NCBI GenBank assembly: GCA_964440805.1
Contig: CAYTTR010000006.1
Span: 15,607 to 79,606, forward strand
Direction of reading: 5' to 3'
Length of the DNA: 64,000 nt
Origin: CAYTTR01 sp964440805
Lineage (GTDB): Bacteria; Acidobacteriota; Aminicenantia; Aminicenantales; Aminicenantaceae
The notes under the pieces: model-generated
Databases searched by the model: none
Told to the model about the DNA's origin: nothing
Seen by the model: only the letters and a program-made list of their open reading frames with translations
Part shown: positions 36,172 through 45,026 of the stretch, in pieces
Layout: each line of letters begins with the position of its first letter
Position numbering within the stretch: the first letter of the stretch is position 1
Program-made: the position numbers and the translations under genes

Positions 36172-37377
36172 ATGAATACCAAGTTTTTCGTGGACATGGA
36201 AGATATTTACGGAGCCCATAATTATCATCCTCTCGATGTAGTAATCACTCAAGCCAAGGGGATTTGGGTTTGGGATGTGGAAGGAAACAAGTATCTTGAT
36301 TTTCTGAGTGCCTATTCTGCGGTCAACCAAGGTCATTGCCATCCCCGCATTGTTAAAGCCCTGACTGAACAGGCTAAAAAGGTTACCCTTACTTCCAGGG
36401 CATTTCGTAATGACCAGTGGCCTTTGTTGGCCAAGGAGCTTTGTGATTTAACCGGGTATAAAATGGTGCTTCCCATGAATTCCGGGGCAGAGGCGGTGGA
36501 GACAGCCATTAAGGCAGCGAGGATGTGGGCCTATCAGAAAAAAGGGGTTCCCCAGGATCAGGCGGAAATAATTACCTGCTCCAATAACTTCCATGGCCGG
36601 ACCATAGCTGTGATCAGTTTCTCTACAGAGCCTCTCTACCGGAAAGATTTCGGTCCCTTTACTCCTGGTTTTGTGACTGTTCCTTTCGGAGACCTGGATG
36701 CTCTAAGGAGTGCTATCAGTCCCAACTCAGCAGCTTTCCTGGTGGAACCTATCCAGGCGGAGGCAGGAATTCTTGTGCCACCGGAAGGATACTTGAAAAA
36801 AGCCAAGGAAATTTGTGAAAAAAACAATATTCTTTTTGTCTCCGATGAAATACAAACCGGGCTGGGCCGGACAGGTAAACTTTTTGCCTGTGAATATGAG
36901 AAGGTCCGTCCTGATGTGATGATTATTGGAAAATCATTGGGCGGAGGATGTTATGCAGTCTCCGCTGTTCTCTCCGACCGGGAAATCCTTGGTTTATTCA
37001 CTCCCAGTTCCCATGGTTCCACTTTTGGGGGAAACCCCTTGGCTTGTGCCACTGCCCGGGAGGCATTGAAAGTTATGATTGATGAGGAGCTGGTTGAGAA
37101 TGCTGCGGTTCAAGGTGATTATTTTCTGGAAAAGTTGAAGACAATACAAAGTCATCATATTAAAGAAGTGAGAGGAAAAGGACTTTTAATCGGTATTGAA
37201 CTTTTTCCTGAAGCTGGAGGAGCCAGGCGTTTTTGTGAGGCCTTGAAAGAAGAAGGTCTTCTCTGTAAAGAAACCCATGAGCATGTAATCCGTTTTGCTC
37301 CCCCTCTTGTTATCAAGGAAAAAGAACTTAACTGGGCTTATAAAAGGGTAAAAAAAGTTTTCAAGGAATTAGATTAA
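36172..37377 (+). CDS. rocD: Ornithine aminotransferase
   Basis: PLP enzyme converting L-ornithine and 2-oxoglutarate to glutamate semialdehyde (which cyclises to pyrroline-5-carboxylate) and glutamate. The 401 residues fit the family. Family blocks: GAHNYHPLDVVITQAKGIWV, YLDFLSAYSAVNQGHCHPR, MNSGAEAVETAIKAAR, FHGRTIAVISFST, the PLP-aspartate in VSDEIQTGLGRTGK, and the PLP lysine in MIIGKSLGGG. STFGGNPLACA is the phosphate-side loop. RBS AAAGGAG precedes the ATG. It is isolated, after tRNA-Ser; no arginase or proC nearby. Acetylornithine aminotransferase is less likely given these motifs. Confidence 0.92.
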   Translation: MNTKFFVDMEDIYGAHNYHPLDVVITQAKGIWVWDVEGNKYLDFLSAYSAVNQGHCHPRIVKALTEQAKKVTLTSRAFRNDQWPLLAKELCDLTGYKMVLPMNSGAEAVETAIKAARMWAYQKKGVPQDQAEIITCSNNFHGRTIAVISFSTEPLYRKDFGPFTPGFVTVPFGDLDALRSAISPNSAAFLVEPIQAEAGILVPPEGYLKKAKEICEKNNILFVSDEIQTGLGRTGKLFACEYEKVRPDVMIIGKSLGGGCYAVSAVLSDREILGLFTPSSHGSTFGGNPLACATAREALKVMIDEELVENAAVQGDYFLEKLKTIQSHHIKEVRGKGLLIGIELFPEAGGARRFCEALKEEGLLCKETHEHVIRFAPPLVIKEKELNWAYKRVKKVFKELD

Positions 37378-37379
37378 TA

Positions 37380-37405
37380 GGGGACGCTCCCCAAAGGGAC
37401 ACCCC
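37380..37405 (-). repeat. GGGG...CCCC hairpin element, inverted relative to 24840
   Basis: GGGGACGCTCCCC, AAA, GGGACACCCC directly after the rocD stop. The reverse complement matches 24840-24866 closely. A 9-bp array begins 15 bases further on, mirroring the order at 24747-24866, so hairpin and array may be one unit. It may terminate rocD, although only TTT follows on this strand. Confidence 0.6.
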
Positions 37406-37420
37406 TTTCCCTGGAGAAAT

Positions 37421-37483
37421 GCGTTTATTGTGTTACTCGCGTTATTTGCGTTGATTGCGTTTATCTGGTTTTTTCGGTTTGTT
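37421..37483 (-). repeat. Degenerate 9-bp tandem array (7 units, T-rich strand on +)
   Basis: Units GCGTTTATT, GTGTTACTC, GCGTTATTT, GCGTTGATT, GCGTTTATC, TGGTTTTTT, CGGTTTGTT. Reversed, they read like the AAACGC units at 24792-24827. GACGAGCGAGAAAAGC at 37502 and GTGGGTGGCGATGAAG at 37558 resemble the G-rich pieces near other arrays. Confidence 0.75.
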
Positions 37484-37583
37484 TGGAAGGAAAAAAGCCA
37501 GACGAGCGAGAAAAGCAAAGGGTATCTGATGGAATGAATATGAGCCTTTTATTTGTCGTGGGTGGCGATGAAGCAAGAAGAAA

Positions 37584-37660
37584 TTAGCCTGAATTATTCA
37601 TGAAAAAGGCCGATATTTTTTATATCACAAATAGTATGAGTAAAATAAGATAATTTCTTG
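37584..37660. repeat. Half copy of element A
   Basis: TTAGCCTGAATTATTCATGA followed by AAAAGGCCGATATTTTTTAT and ATCACAAATAGTATGA matches the first 75 bases of copy 1 (10092-10170); the other half is missing. The remainder of the gap up to 37739 shows only a possible promoter region. Confidence 0.65.
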
Positions 37661-37739
37661 AAACGTAATTTAATTGACGGCTTCCTCTGGACTTAAAATT
37701 TCTCTCAGATATAATAAATGAAAAAAAGAGGAAAAAAAT

Positions 37740-38900
37740 ATGAATAACAAAATAATTATTTTATTTATTGTTATAGTGATGAGCTTAAGCTGCGTTGTTT
37801 ATGTTCCCCCACCTACCAGCCGGGAGCCCCATTCATATTCATATGAAGAAAGATACAGAGGCCGTGTTTCAGATTACGATATCTCCTTTTTTTACGATCA
37901 CTTAGCCTCTTATGGATTCTGGGTCAGGCATACCCGGTATGGATATGTCTGGATTCCAAAGGTTGACCTAATACGCTGGAGACCATACACTTACGGTTAT
38001 TGGGTATGGACAGATTATGGATGGACCTGGGTATCGTCTTTCAAGTGGGGATGGGCTGCTTTTCATTATGGACGTTGGGGCTGGGATTCCCATCTCGGAT
38101 GGTACTGGGTTCCCGGTAATGTTTGGGCTCCTGCCTGGGTTGTTTGGAGGTACAGCCGGCTTTATATCGGCTGGGCGCCCCTGCCACCGGATATAAGATT
38201 CGTTCCAGGAATTGGAATCAGGTCAGTGCCAGAGCTTTCTCCCGACTACTGGGTATTTATTGAAGGAGCCTATTTTCAGCATTCCCGGCTTTATCGTTAT
38301 GTATTGCCTGGGGAGCGAAGCCTGACTCTAATCAATATAACTAATCTGCGAGCTGGTCTTGATGTAAGAAACAAGGTAGTCAACAACCGGGCTCTTGCAC
38401 CAGAGTTAGTGGAATCAATTACCCGCACAAGAATTAGGAAGTATAATCTGGAGCATACTGACAGTCCCTCTACTACCAAGGTCAGAATCAATCAGGTAGA
38501 GATGTTCAAACCTGAAATCCGGGATAATTCTTTGGCCAGGCCACGGCAAGTTATAAACGAGGAGGAAGCTCGCACACGAGTGAAAAATGAATTTATTGTC
38601 TCCTCAGGCGAAGTTAAAAGAATTGAGAATCCTGAAAGCCTGAATAAGGTTCATGCCGAAGAAGCCAGGCTTCTTGAAGAAACTCAACAGAAAGAAATCA
38701 AGAAACTCGAGGAAGAATATAAGGCTGAGAAAACCAGGGTCAGGTCAGATGAAAACAAGGTTAAGATTGAACAGTCTTACCGGGAAAAAATCACTCAAAC
38801 TGAAAATCAACACAAGCAAGAAAAAGAAAAGTTAAAAAAACGTCAGGAAGAGGAAAAAAGAAAAGTGGTGAAGGAAAAGGTCAAGAAGAAGAAAAATTAG
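37740..38900 (+). CDS. Trp/Tyr-rich lipoprotein (DUF6600-like) with charged coiled-coil tail
   Basis: A signal peptide of about 18 residues ends in the lipobox SLSC, so the mature protein is probably a lipoprotein. Residues about 45-165 are extraordinarily rich in Trp and Tyr with repeated Y-x-W-x-W patterns (YGYWVWTDYGWTWVSS, GRWGWDSHLGWYWVPGNVW, WVVWRYSRLYIGWAPLPP), the pattern of DUF6600-type envelope proteins. Residues about 290-386 are Glu/Lys/Gln-rich and probably coiled coil, ending in a run of lysines. I infer surface or periplasmic location and perhaps peptidoglycan or polysaccharide binding by the aromatic part. Function is not established in the family. Confidence 0.75.
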   Translation: MNNKIIILFIVIVMSLSCVVYVPPPTSREPHSYSYEERYRGRVSDYDISFFYDHLASYGFWVRHTRYGYVWIPKVDLIRWRPYTYGYWVWTDYGWTWVSSFKWGWAAFHYGRWGWDSHLGWYWVPGNVWAPAWVVWRYSRLYIGWAPLPPDIRFVPGIGIRSVPELSPDYWVFIEGAYFQHSRLYRYVLPGERSLTLINITNLRAGLDVRNKVVNNRALAPELVESITRTRIRKYNLEHTDSPSTTKVRINQVEMFKPEIRDNSLARPRQVINEEEARTRVKNEFIVSSGEVKRIENPESLNKVHAEEARLLEETQQKEIKKLEEEYKAEKTRVRSDENKVKIEQSYREKITQTENQHKQEKEKLKKRQEEEKRKVVKEKVKKKKN

Positions 38901-38916
38901 AATTTGAAACGTCTAT

Positions 38917-39762
38917 TTATTTTCTTCTTATAGTAACAGCAAGAGCTGAAAAGAGAATAATCGTACCACCAATAAGAGTTTGAGGCATAGGGATTTCAGA
39001 TAAAAGTAAAAAGGCAAGAATAACCCCATAAACAGGCTCAAGAGTACTGATAATAGCCGCTTTTTGAGCTTCAATGTACTTCATTCCTTTAATAAACAGA
39101 GTGTGGGATAGGGCGGTACAAACTACTCCCAAAACAACCAACAATAAGATGTCTTGGGGATGAAAATGAATGGGGACAAGGAAGACAGCAGGGAGCAAAA
39201 TAAGAGAGGCAGATAAATCTTGATAGAAAGCAATAAGAAGACTGGAAAAATCCTGGGAGAGTCTTCTGTTTATAACAGCCAGGAGAGCGAAAGTTAGCCC
39301 AGAAAAAACTCCCCAGAATACACCTTGAAAGATATGATGTCCTGGCTTAAAACCAGGCAGGATAAGGTATACCCCCAGCAAGCAGAGAAAGGCCAGGGAA
39401 AGATGTTTCCATTGGATTTTCTTTCTGAAAAAAAGTGGTTCCAGAAATACAGTAAAAACGGGGAAGGTAGAGTAGGAAAGAAGTCCTACTGCCACTGTTG
39501 AAACCTGAATCGCGTGAAAAAAAGCAGCCCAATGAACAGCCAATAAACCTCCCAAGGAAAGGAATAAAAAGGAAGTTTTTCGAGAAGGCAGACGAAAACT
39601 TCTTTTTGAAAAATAAAGAATAAGGAAAAGAGTAAGGGAAGCAAAAATCACTCTTCCCAGCGCTATCAGGAAAGGGGAGAAGGTGAGCCATTTTCCAAAA
39701 AGACCGGCCGTTCCGAAGAAAAAGACAGCTACATGAATTTCCAGAATGGAGCGGCTTCTCAT
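38917..39762 (-). CDS. EamA/DMT-superfamily transporter
   Basis: A 281-residue inner-membrane protein with about ten hydrophobic segments arranged as two five-helix EamA repeats; the second repeat starts near GVFSGLTFALLAVINRRL. Conserved EamA features seen are HVAVFFFGTAGLFGKW at the start and KYIEAQKAAIISTLEPVYGV near the end. Members export or import small metabolites such as amino acids; the substrate cannot be read from sequence. It is convergent with the lipoprotein gene, 16 bases apart, and divergent from dnaX. Confidence 0.88.
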   Translation of the reverse strand: MRSRSILEIHVAVFFFGTAGLFGKWLTFSPFLIALGRVIFASLTLFLILYFSKRSFRLPSRKTSFLFLSLGGLLAVHWAAFFHAIQVSTVAVGLLSYSTFPVFTVFLEPLFFRKKIQWKHLSLAFLCLLGVYLILPGFKPGHHIFQGVFWGVFSGLTFALLAVINRRLSQDFSSLLIAFYQDLSASLILLPAVFLVPIHFHPQDILLLVVLGVVCTALSHTLFIKGMKYIEAQKAAIISTLEPVYGVILAFLLLSEIPMPQTLIGGTIILFSALAVTIRRK

Positions 39763-39886
39763 AATTTCATAATAGCCTTTAAGCTGTCTTTTCTCAAAAT
39801 TTTTTTGCTTTAAATTTGATGTATGTTAAGATATAAACTAAGCTTTTTTTTCATCAACTCTTTAGTAGAGGAGACGTTTAAATTCC

Positions 39887-41344
39887 ATGAGATATAAAAT
39901 TTTAGCCAGAAAGTACCGGCCGCAGACTTTTGAAGAAGTTATCGGACAGAAGCATGTTGTTCAGACTTTAAAAAATGCAATCAAAGGAAACCGCATAGGC
40001 CAGGCTTACATGTTTTCAGGAATGAGAGGAGTAGGAAAGACTACAGCTGCCCGGATCCTGGCTAAAGCCTTGAACTGCCTTTCCAGTACTTCACCAACTC
40101 CTACTCCCTGTAATAAATGCGAGCCTTGCCTTGAAGTGAATGAAGACCGGGCAGTGGATGTTCTGGAAATAGATGGTGCTGCTAATCGAAGGGTTGAAGA
40201 AACCCGTACCTTAAGGGAAGGATTGAAATATAAGCCTATCCGGAATCGTTATAAGGTAGTGATTATTGATGAAGTTCATATGCTGACTAATGAAGCCTTT
40301 AATACTCTGTTGAAAATTCTGGAAGAACCACCTACACACACCATTTTTGTTTTCGCCACCACAGAATTTCATAAGGTTCCGGCTACAATTGTTTCCCGAT
40401 GTCAGCATTTTGAATTTAGAAAGATTTCCCAGAAAGAGATTATCAATCATCTGTTAGAGATATGCCGGAAAGAAGGAATAACCGTTTCTTCCCACGGACT
40501 TCATCTGATTGCCCAGGCTGCAGATGGAAGTCTCCGCGATGCCCAGAGTCTCCTTGACCAGGCAGTTGCTTTTTCAGGTGAAAATGTAAGCGATGAGGAT
40601 TTAAAACAAATACTTGGAACAATCAGCCGAAACCTTCTTTTCCAGACCTCTTCAGCAATCATTGAAGGAAAAGCGGATCGGGTTTTTTATTTGATAGAAC
40701 AGGTAGTTGAGTCCGGACATGATTTGATTTTTTTCTACAAGGAATTGATTCAACACTTTCGAAATCTTCTTTTAACCAAGACAGTAACAAATCTGGAGGG
40801 TTTGCTGCTGTTAAATGAAGAAGATATGAAATTGTTCAAAACAGAAGCAGAAAAGGTTTCTCAGGAAGATATTCTTCGCTATCTTCATTCTCTCCAGAAA
40901 GAAGAAGCTGGATTGAAATACTCCTCTCATCCCCGTATTTTTCTGGAAACTCTTTTAGTCAAACTCTGTTATTTTCAAAGAATTACCCCGTTGGAAAAAG
41001 TTCTTAAGAAGTTATCGGAATGGCCATCAGGAATACCTGATACTATGATTAACAATAGAGATATTCCTCAGTCAGGGGAGGAAAAAGCAACAATACCAGC
41101 GAAAAAAACGGCCTTGAAGGAGGCCGCTGTTGAGAAAAATATTCCTTTAGCTTCCGTAGGCAGGGAAAGTCAAGATGACAGCCCTGAAAAAAAAACAAGG
41201 AACCCTTTAACTGTTTATTCCAAAAATAAGGAAACTGAAAGCGCTTTAAAAGAACCCGGGGTACGCTATTTTATTGATACATTTAGAGCTCAAATTCTTG
41301 CCGTAGACTCGGTTAAAACTGGAAACGGAAAGGAAGAGGAATAA
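39887..41344 (+). CDS. dnaX: DNA polymerase III subunit tau/gamma (clamp loader)
   Basis: ATPase of the sliding-clamp loader. MRYKILARKYRPQTFEEVIG opens the protein, Walker A is GMRGVGKTTAA, a four-cysteine zinc module spans CLSSTSPTPTPCNKCEPC, VVIIDEVHML is Walker B, and ATTEFHKVPATIVSRCQHF is the sensor and arginine-finger region. At 485 residues it is shorter than E. coli tau; the Lys/Glu/Ser-rich C-terminal 110 residues are a linker with a short end domain. First gene of a dnaX-ebfC-recR cluster, a widely conserved order. Confidence 0.97.
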   Translation: MRYKILARKYRPQTFEEVIGQKHVVQTLKNAIKGNRIGQAYMFSGMRGVGKTTAARILAKALNCLSSTSPTPTPCNKCEPCLEVNEDRAVDVLEIDGAANRRVEETRTLREGLKYKPIRNRYKVVIIDEVHMLTNEAFNTLLKILEEPPTHTIFVFATTEFHKVPATIVSRCQHFEFRKISQKEIINHLLEICRKEGITVSSHGLHLIAQAADGSLRDAQSLLDQAVAFSGENVSDEDLKQILGTISRNLLFQTSSAIIEGKADRVFYLIEQVVESGHDLIFFYKELIQHFRNLLLTKTVTNLEGLLLLNEEDMKLFKTEAEKVSQEDILRYLHSLQKEEAGLKYSSHPRIFLETLLVKLCYFQRITPLEKVLKKLSEWPSGIPDTMINNRDIPQSGEEKATIPAKKTALKEAAVEKNIPLASVGRESQDDSPEKKTRNPLTVYSKNKETESALKEPGVRYFIDTFRAQILAVDSVKTGNGKEEE

Positions 41345-41385
41345 TAATAGGTGATTACAGCCAAATAAGGCCAGGGAGATAGAAA

Positions 41386-41697
41386 ATGAAAGGAATTCCT
41401 AACTTACAAAAAATGCTTAAAACTGCCCAAGAAATGCAGGAAAAACTCCAGAAAGAATTGGTCAATATGAGGATAGAAGGCTCCAGCGGAGGTGGTATGG
41501 TGACAGTGACTCTCGATGGAACAAAAAACTTGATTTCTTTGATCATTGATCCAGAGGTTGTAAACAAAGAAGATGTTGATATGCTTCAGGATTTAATTGT
41601 AGCTGCTTATTCTGATGCTGCCAAAAAAGTAGACGAGGAAGCTTCTCAGAAAGTTGGGGCTCTTGGTCCAGGGATGAAAATTCCGGGTCTTTTCTGA
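41386..41697 (+). CDS. ebfC: YbaB/EbfC family nucleoid-associated protein
   Basis: A small DNA-binding protein (103 residues) that works as a dimer and is normally encoded between dnaX and recR, as here. LQKMLKTAQEMQEKLQKELV is the N-terminal helix and GGMVTVTLDGTKNLISLIID the central strands; VKVTVDG-type spacing is kept. It ends MKIPGLF. Its stop overlaps the recR start by one base. Confidence 0.93.
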   Translation: MKGIPNLQKMLKTAQEMQEKLQKELVNMRIEGSSGGGMVTVTLDGTKNLISLIIDPEVVNKEDVDMLQDLIVAAYSDAAKKVDEEASQKVGALGPGMKIPGLF

Positions 41698-42302
41698 TGG
41701 CAACCCAGGAACATCCAATAAACCGTCTGATAGAGGAATTGAAAAAGATTCCCAGTATAGGAGCAAAATTTGCTCAACGCATTGCCTATTATGTGGTTAA
41801 CCTTCCCCAGGGAGAAGTAGATCATCTGGCTGAAGCAATTCGTCGAGTCAAGCAGGGAATTAAACATTGTTCCATGTGCAATAACCTGACGCCGGTTGAT
41901 CCTTGTTTATATTGTACCGACAGCAAAAGAGATGATAGTCTTCTTTGTGTAGTGGAAGAGCCCTTTAACATTATTTCCATCGAGAAAAGCGGAGTTTATC
42001 ACGGCCGTTACCACGTGCTCCTGGGGACATTGTCTCCTCTAAAGGGAATAGGACCGGATGAATTAAAATTAGAAAAATTGACGAACAGAGTCGAGGAAGG
42101 TCCTTTCAAAGAAATAATTCTGGCCACCAATACTACCTCTGAAGGGGAAGCAACAGCGGTCTATCTGTCGAGGGTACTTAGAAATTTTCCAGTCAAGCTG
42201 ACTCGATTGGCCATGGGGTTACCCGTAGGAACCGACATAGACTATGCTGATCAGGTATCACTCAAGAAATCCCTGGAAGGCCGGATCGAGATAAAAGACT
42301 GA
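41697..42302 (+). CDS. recR: Recombination mediator RecR
   Basis: Ring-forming partner of RecF and RecO that loads RecA on gapped DNA. The 201 residues include the helix-hairpin-helix region LKKIPSIGAKFAQRIAYYV, the four-cysteine zinc motif CSMCNNLTPVDPCLYC, and the Toprim domain with CVVEEP and ILATNTTSEGEATAVYLSRVL. GTDIDYADQ and the C-terminal Walker-B-like end are present. Translationally coupled to ebfC. Confidence 0.97.
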   Translation: MATQEHPINRLIEELKKIPSIGAKFAQRIAYYVVNLPQGEVDHLAEAIRRVKQGIKHCSMCNNLTPVDPCLYCTDSKRDDSLLCVVEEPFNIISIEKSGVYHGRYHVLLGTLSPLKGIGPDELKLEKLTNRVEEGPFKEIILATNTTSEGEATAVYLSRVLRNFPVKLTRLAMGLPVGTDIDYADQVSLKKSLEGRIEIKD

Positions 42303-42391
42303 CTTTTATTTAAAAAATCTTTACAAAAGAGTAAAACAAAGAGTTTATTTTCGCCTTAAATAAAATTTAATATTTTCCACAGGAGTCATTA

Positions 42392-44008
42392 ATGAGTAAA
42401 AATTTTAAAGCTATTGATGGAAATACAGCAGCCACACATGTGGCTTATGCTTTTAGTGAAGTGGCTGCCATTTATCCCATTACTCCCTCGTCTCCCATGG
42501 GAGAACTGGCTGATGAATGGGCTTCTCAAGGAAGAAAGAATATTTTCGGTCAAACTGTTGATGTGATTGAAATGCAGTCAGAAGGAGGAGCGGTTCATGG
42601 GAGCCTTTCTGCTGGAGCCTTGACCACTACCTTTACTGCATCTCAAGGGCTGATGTTAATGTTGCCTAATATGCACAAGATTGCTGGAGAGATGTTACCC
42701 ACAGTCTTTCATGTTTCAGCTCGTTCGTTGGCCTGCCAATCTCTTTCCATATTCGGAGACCACTCCGATGTCATGTCGACCAGAAATACCGGGTTTGCTC
42801 TGGTGGCTGCCGGCTCCATTCAGGAAACAATGGATCTGGCTGTGGTTTCTCATCTGGCAACTCTGAAGACCAAGGTTCCTTTTTTGAATTTTTTTGACGG
42901 ATTCAGAACTTCACATGAAATTCAGAAAGTGGAAATTATTCCTTATGAGATTATGGCTGAAATGGCGGAAATGAAGTACATTCAGGATTTCCGCGAGAGG
43001 GCTCTCAATCCGGAGAATCCCATGGTCAAAGTAGGAGCCCAGAATCCCGATGTCTATTTTCAAGGGAGGGAAACCGTGAATCCTTTCTATGCAGTAACAC
43101 CAGAAGTAGTCCAGGAATATATGGCTGCTGTAGCAGAAAAGATAGGGCGCCGCTATCATTTATTTGATTATGTCGGAGCACCCGATGCCCAAAAGGTAAT
43201 TGTGGCTATGGGAAGTGCAACCGAGACCATCGAAGAAACAGTGAACTATATGGTTGAAAAAGGGGAGAAGGTTGGAGCTGTTAAAGTCCGTCTCTACCGT
43301 CCTTTTTCTGCTGCCGCTTTTAGAGCAGTTCTACCTAAGGAAGCCAGGAAAATAGCTGTTCTGGATAGAACCAAAGAACCGGGTTCTCTGGGGGAGCCTC
43401 TTTATATGGATGTAAAAGTGGCCTTGTCCGGCTTAGAAATCGAAGTGATTGGAGGCCGTTACGGCCTTTCATCCAAAGAATTTACTCCTACAATGATCAA
43501 GGCTGTTTATGATGACTTAGACAAAACTTCAAGCCACGGTTTTACTGTTGGTATTAATGATGATGTTTCCAGGACATCAATTGATTTGGGGGCTGAAATC
43601 GATGCCGAACCCAAAGGAGTAATCCGCTGTAAATTCTGGGGTTATGGTTCTGATGGAACAGTCAGCGCCAGTAAAAATTCGATTAAAATAATTGGTGAAA
43701 ATACAGATTACTTTGTTCAGGGATATTTCCAGTATGATTCCAAAAAATCAGGAGGTATCACCATTTCTCACCTGAGGTTCGGAAAAAATAAAATCCAATC
43801 CCAATATCTTTTAAACAATGTAGATTTCGTTGCTCTTCATAAGTCTTCTTATATTGGACGTTATGACATTCTGGAAGGTATCAAAGAAGGAGGAATTTTT
43901 CTGTTGAATTCCAATTGGAAAGCAGAGGAAGTCTTTAATAATCTCACTAAAGATTTGCAAAGAACTATTACGGAATTAGAGATGCTACTTATGAATAGTT
44001 CAGGTTGA
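42392..44008 (+). pseudogene. Pyruvate:ferredoxin oxidoreductase (NifJ type), N-terminal half only
   Basis: The one-chain enzyme is about 1170 residues; this frame is 538. It holds the alpha part (IDGNTAATHVAYAFSEVAAI, YPITPSSPMGELADEW, FGDHSDVMSTRNTGFALVA) and then only the first half of the gamma part (CKFWGYGSDGTVSASKNSIK to FLLNSNWKAEEV). The ferredoxin and thiamine-diphosphate parts are missing. Its last codons, MNSSG and stop, come from the terminus of element A at 43989-44006, so an insertion or deletion cut it. The start ATG and frame are intact and it may still be made, but it cannot be a complete enzyme. A complete four-subunit version follows. Confidence 0.75.
43989..44006. repeat. 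Solitary end of element A inside the truncated gene
   Basis: TTATGAATAGTTCAGGTT is identical to the right terminus of copy 2 (51620-51637). No partner terminus is found in the 130 bases before porG. Confidence 0.8.
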
Positions 44009-44139
44009 AAAAGAAGTAGAGATTTTGTAATATTTAATCTAAGGAAAAGCAGGGAAGAACAATTAATCCTGAACTTCAGGCCAAAAGTGGGTAAAAGTTT
44101 CCCAATTCCTTAGTTAATCAAGGCATCGGAGGAGGCTGA

Positions 44140-44715
44140 ATGAAAGAAACTATTGAAATACGCTGGCATGGCAGGGCTGGTCAGGGAGTGGTGACTGCAG
44201 CAGCTACACTGGCTGATGTTCTTTCTTCGATTGAAGGTTTTCATGTCCAGGCTTTTCCTGAGTTCGGAGCTGAGAAAAGAGGAGCACCTATCCTGGCCTT
44301 TAACCGCATAAGTAAGAAACCAATCCGGGTTCACAGCCAGGTTTACGAGCCGGATATGGTTATAGTGACCGACCCGTCTCTAATTGGTATGGTGGACATA
44401 ACCAGCGGTGTTAAAGATAATACATTATTTCTATTTAATACTACTTTTGATCTAAAAGCTATCCGGAAAAAATTGAATTTGAAGCAAAAGCAGTTATATG
44501 CCTTAGATGCTTATACCATTGCTGAAGCGGAGTTGGGAAAAGCTATTCCCAATGTACCCTTGGTTTCAGCCCTTATAAAGATCACTTGTCTGATGGACTT
44601 GGATCTCTTTAAGAAAAAGATAAAAGAATCCTTGGGCAAAAAACTCCGGCCCGAAGTGGTGGAGATGAACATGAAAACAATTGACAGGGCTTTCAAGGAG
44701 GTGAAAGAAGGATGA
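44140..44715 (+). CDS. porG: Pyruvate:ferredoxin oxidoreductase, gamma subunit
   Basis: The 191-residue gamma subunit of the four-subunit 2-oxoacid oxidoreductases, which binds the CoA-side and stabilises the alpha-beta core. IRWHGRAGQGVVTAAATLAD and FPEFGAEKRGAPILAFNRIS are the hallmark blocks; VYEPDMVIVTDPSLI follows. RBS GGAGGAGG is just upstream. It overlaps porD by 4 bases and is the first gene of porGDAB. The 2-ketoisovalerate enzyme has a similar layout, so substrate is inferred. Confidence 0.93.
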   Translation: MKETIEIRWHGRAGQGVVTAAATLADVLSSIEGFHVQAFPEFGAEKRGAPILAFNRISKKPIRVHSQVYEPDMVIVTDPSLIGMVDITSGVKDNTLFLFNTTFDLKAIRKKLNLKQKQLYALDAYTIAEAELGKAIPNVPLVSALIKITCLMDLDLFKKKIKESLGKKLRPEVVEMNMKTIDRAFKEVKEG

Positions 44716-45026
44716 AAAAAGAAACTTGGCGGGAACTTCCTCCCGGGGGAATAAATCCGGAGGCCGGCAATTCGGTGGATAACCTAACCGGAACCTGGCG
44801 TTCAGGAAAAAAGCCCAGGTTTATAAAAGATAATTGCATCCAGTGCTTTTTCTGCTGGCTTTATTGTCCTCATTTTGCCGTCCAAGTTGATGACGGAGAA
44901 GTAAGAGGAATTAACTACGATTATTGTACAGGATGCGGACTGTGTGCTGAAGAGTGTCCCTCAAAAGAGAAAGCTATTGTCATGGTCAAAGAGGAAATTG
45001 AGCTGGCTGGAGGAGAGATAAAATGA
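44712..45026 (+). CDS. porD: Pyruvate:ferredoxin oxidoreductase, delta subunit (2x[4Fe-4S])
   Basis: A ferredoxin-like electron-transfer subunit of 104 residues. Two cluster motifs are intact: CIQCFFCWLYCP and CTGCGLCAEECP, both CxxCxxCxxxCP. They pass electrons from the thiamine site in PorB to external ferredoxin. Start and stop overlap porG and porA by 4 bases each, so translation is coupled. Confidence 0.95.
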   Translation: MKKETWRELPPGGINPEAGNSVDNLTGTWRSGKKPRFIKDNCIQCFFCWLYCPHFAVQVDDGEVRGINYDYCTGCGLCAEECPSKEKAIVMVKEEIELAGGEIK

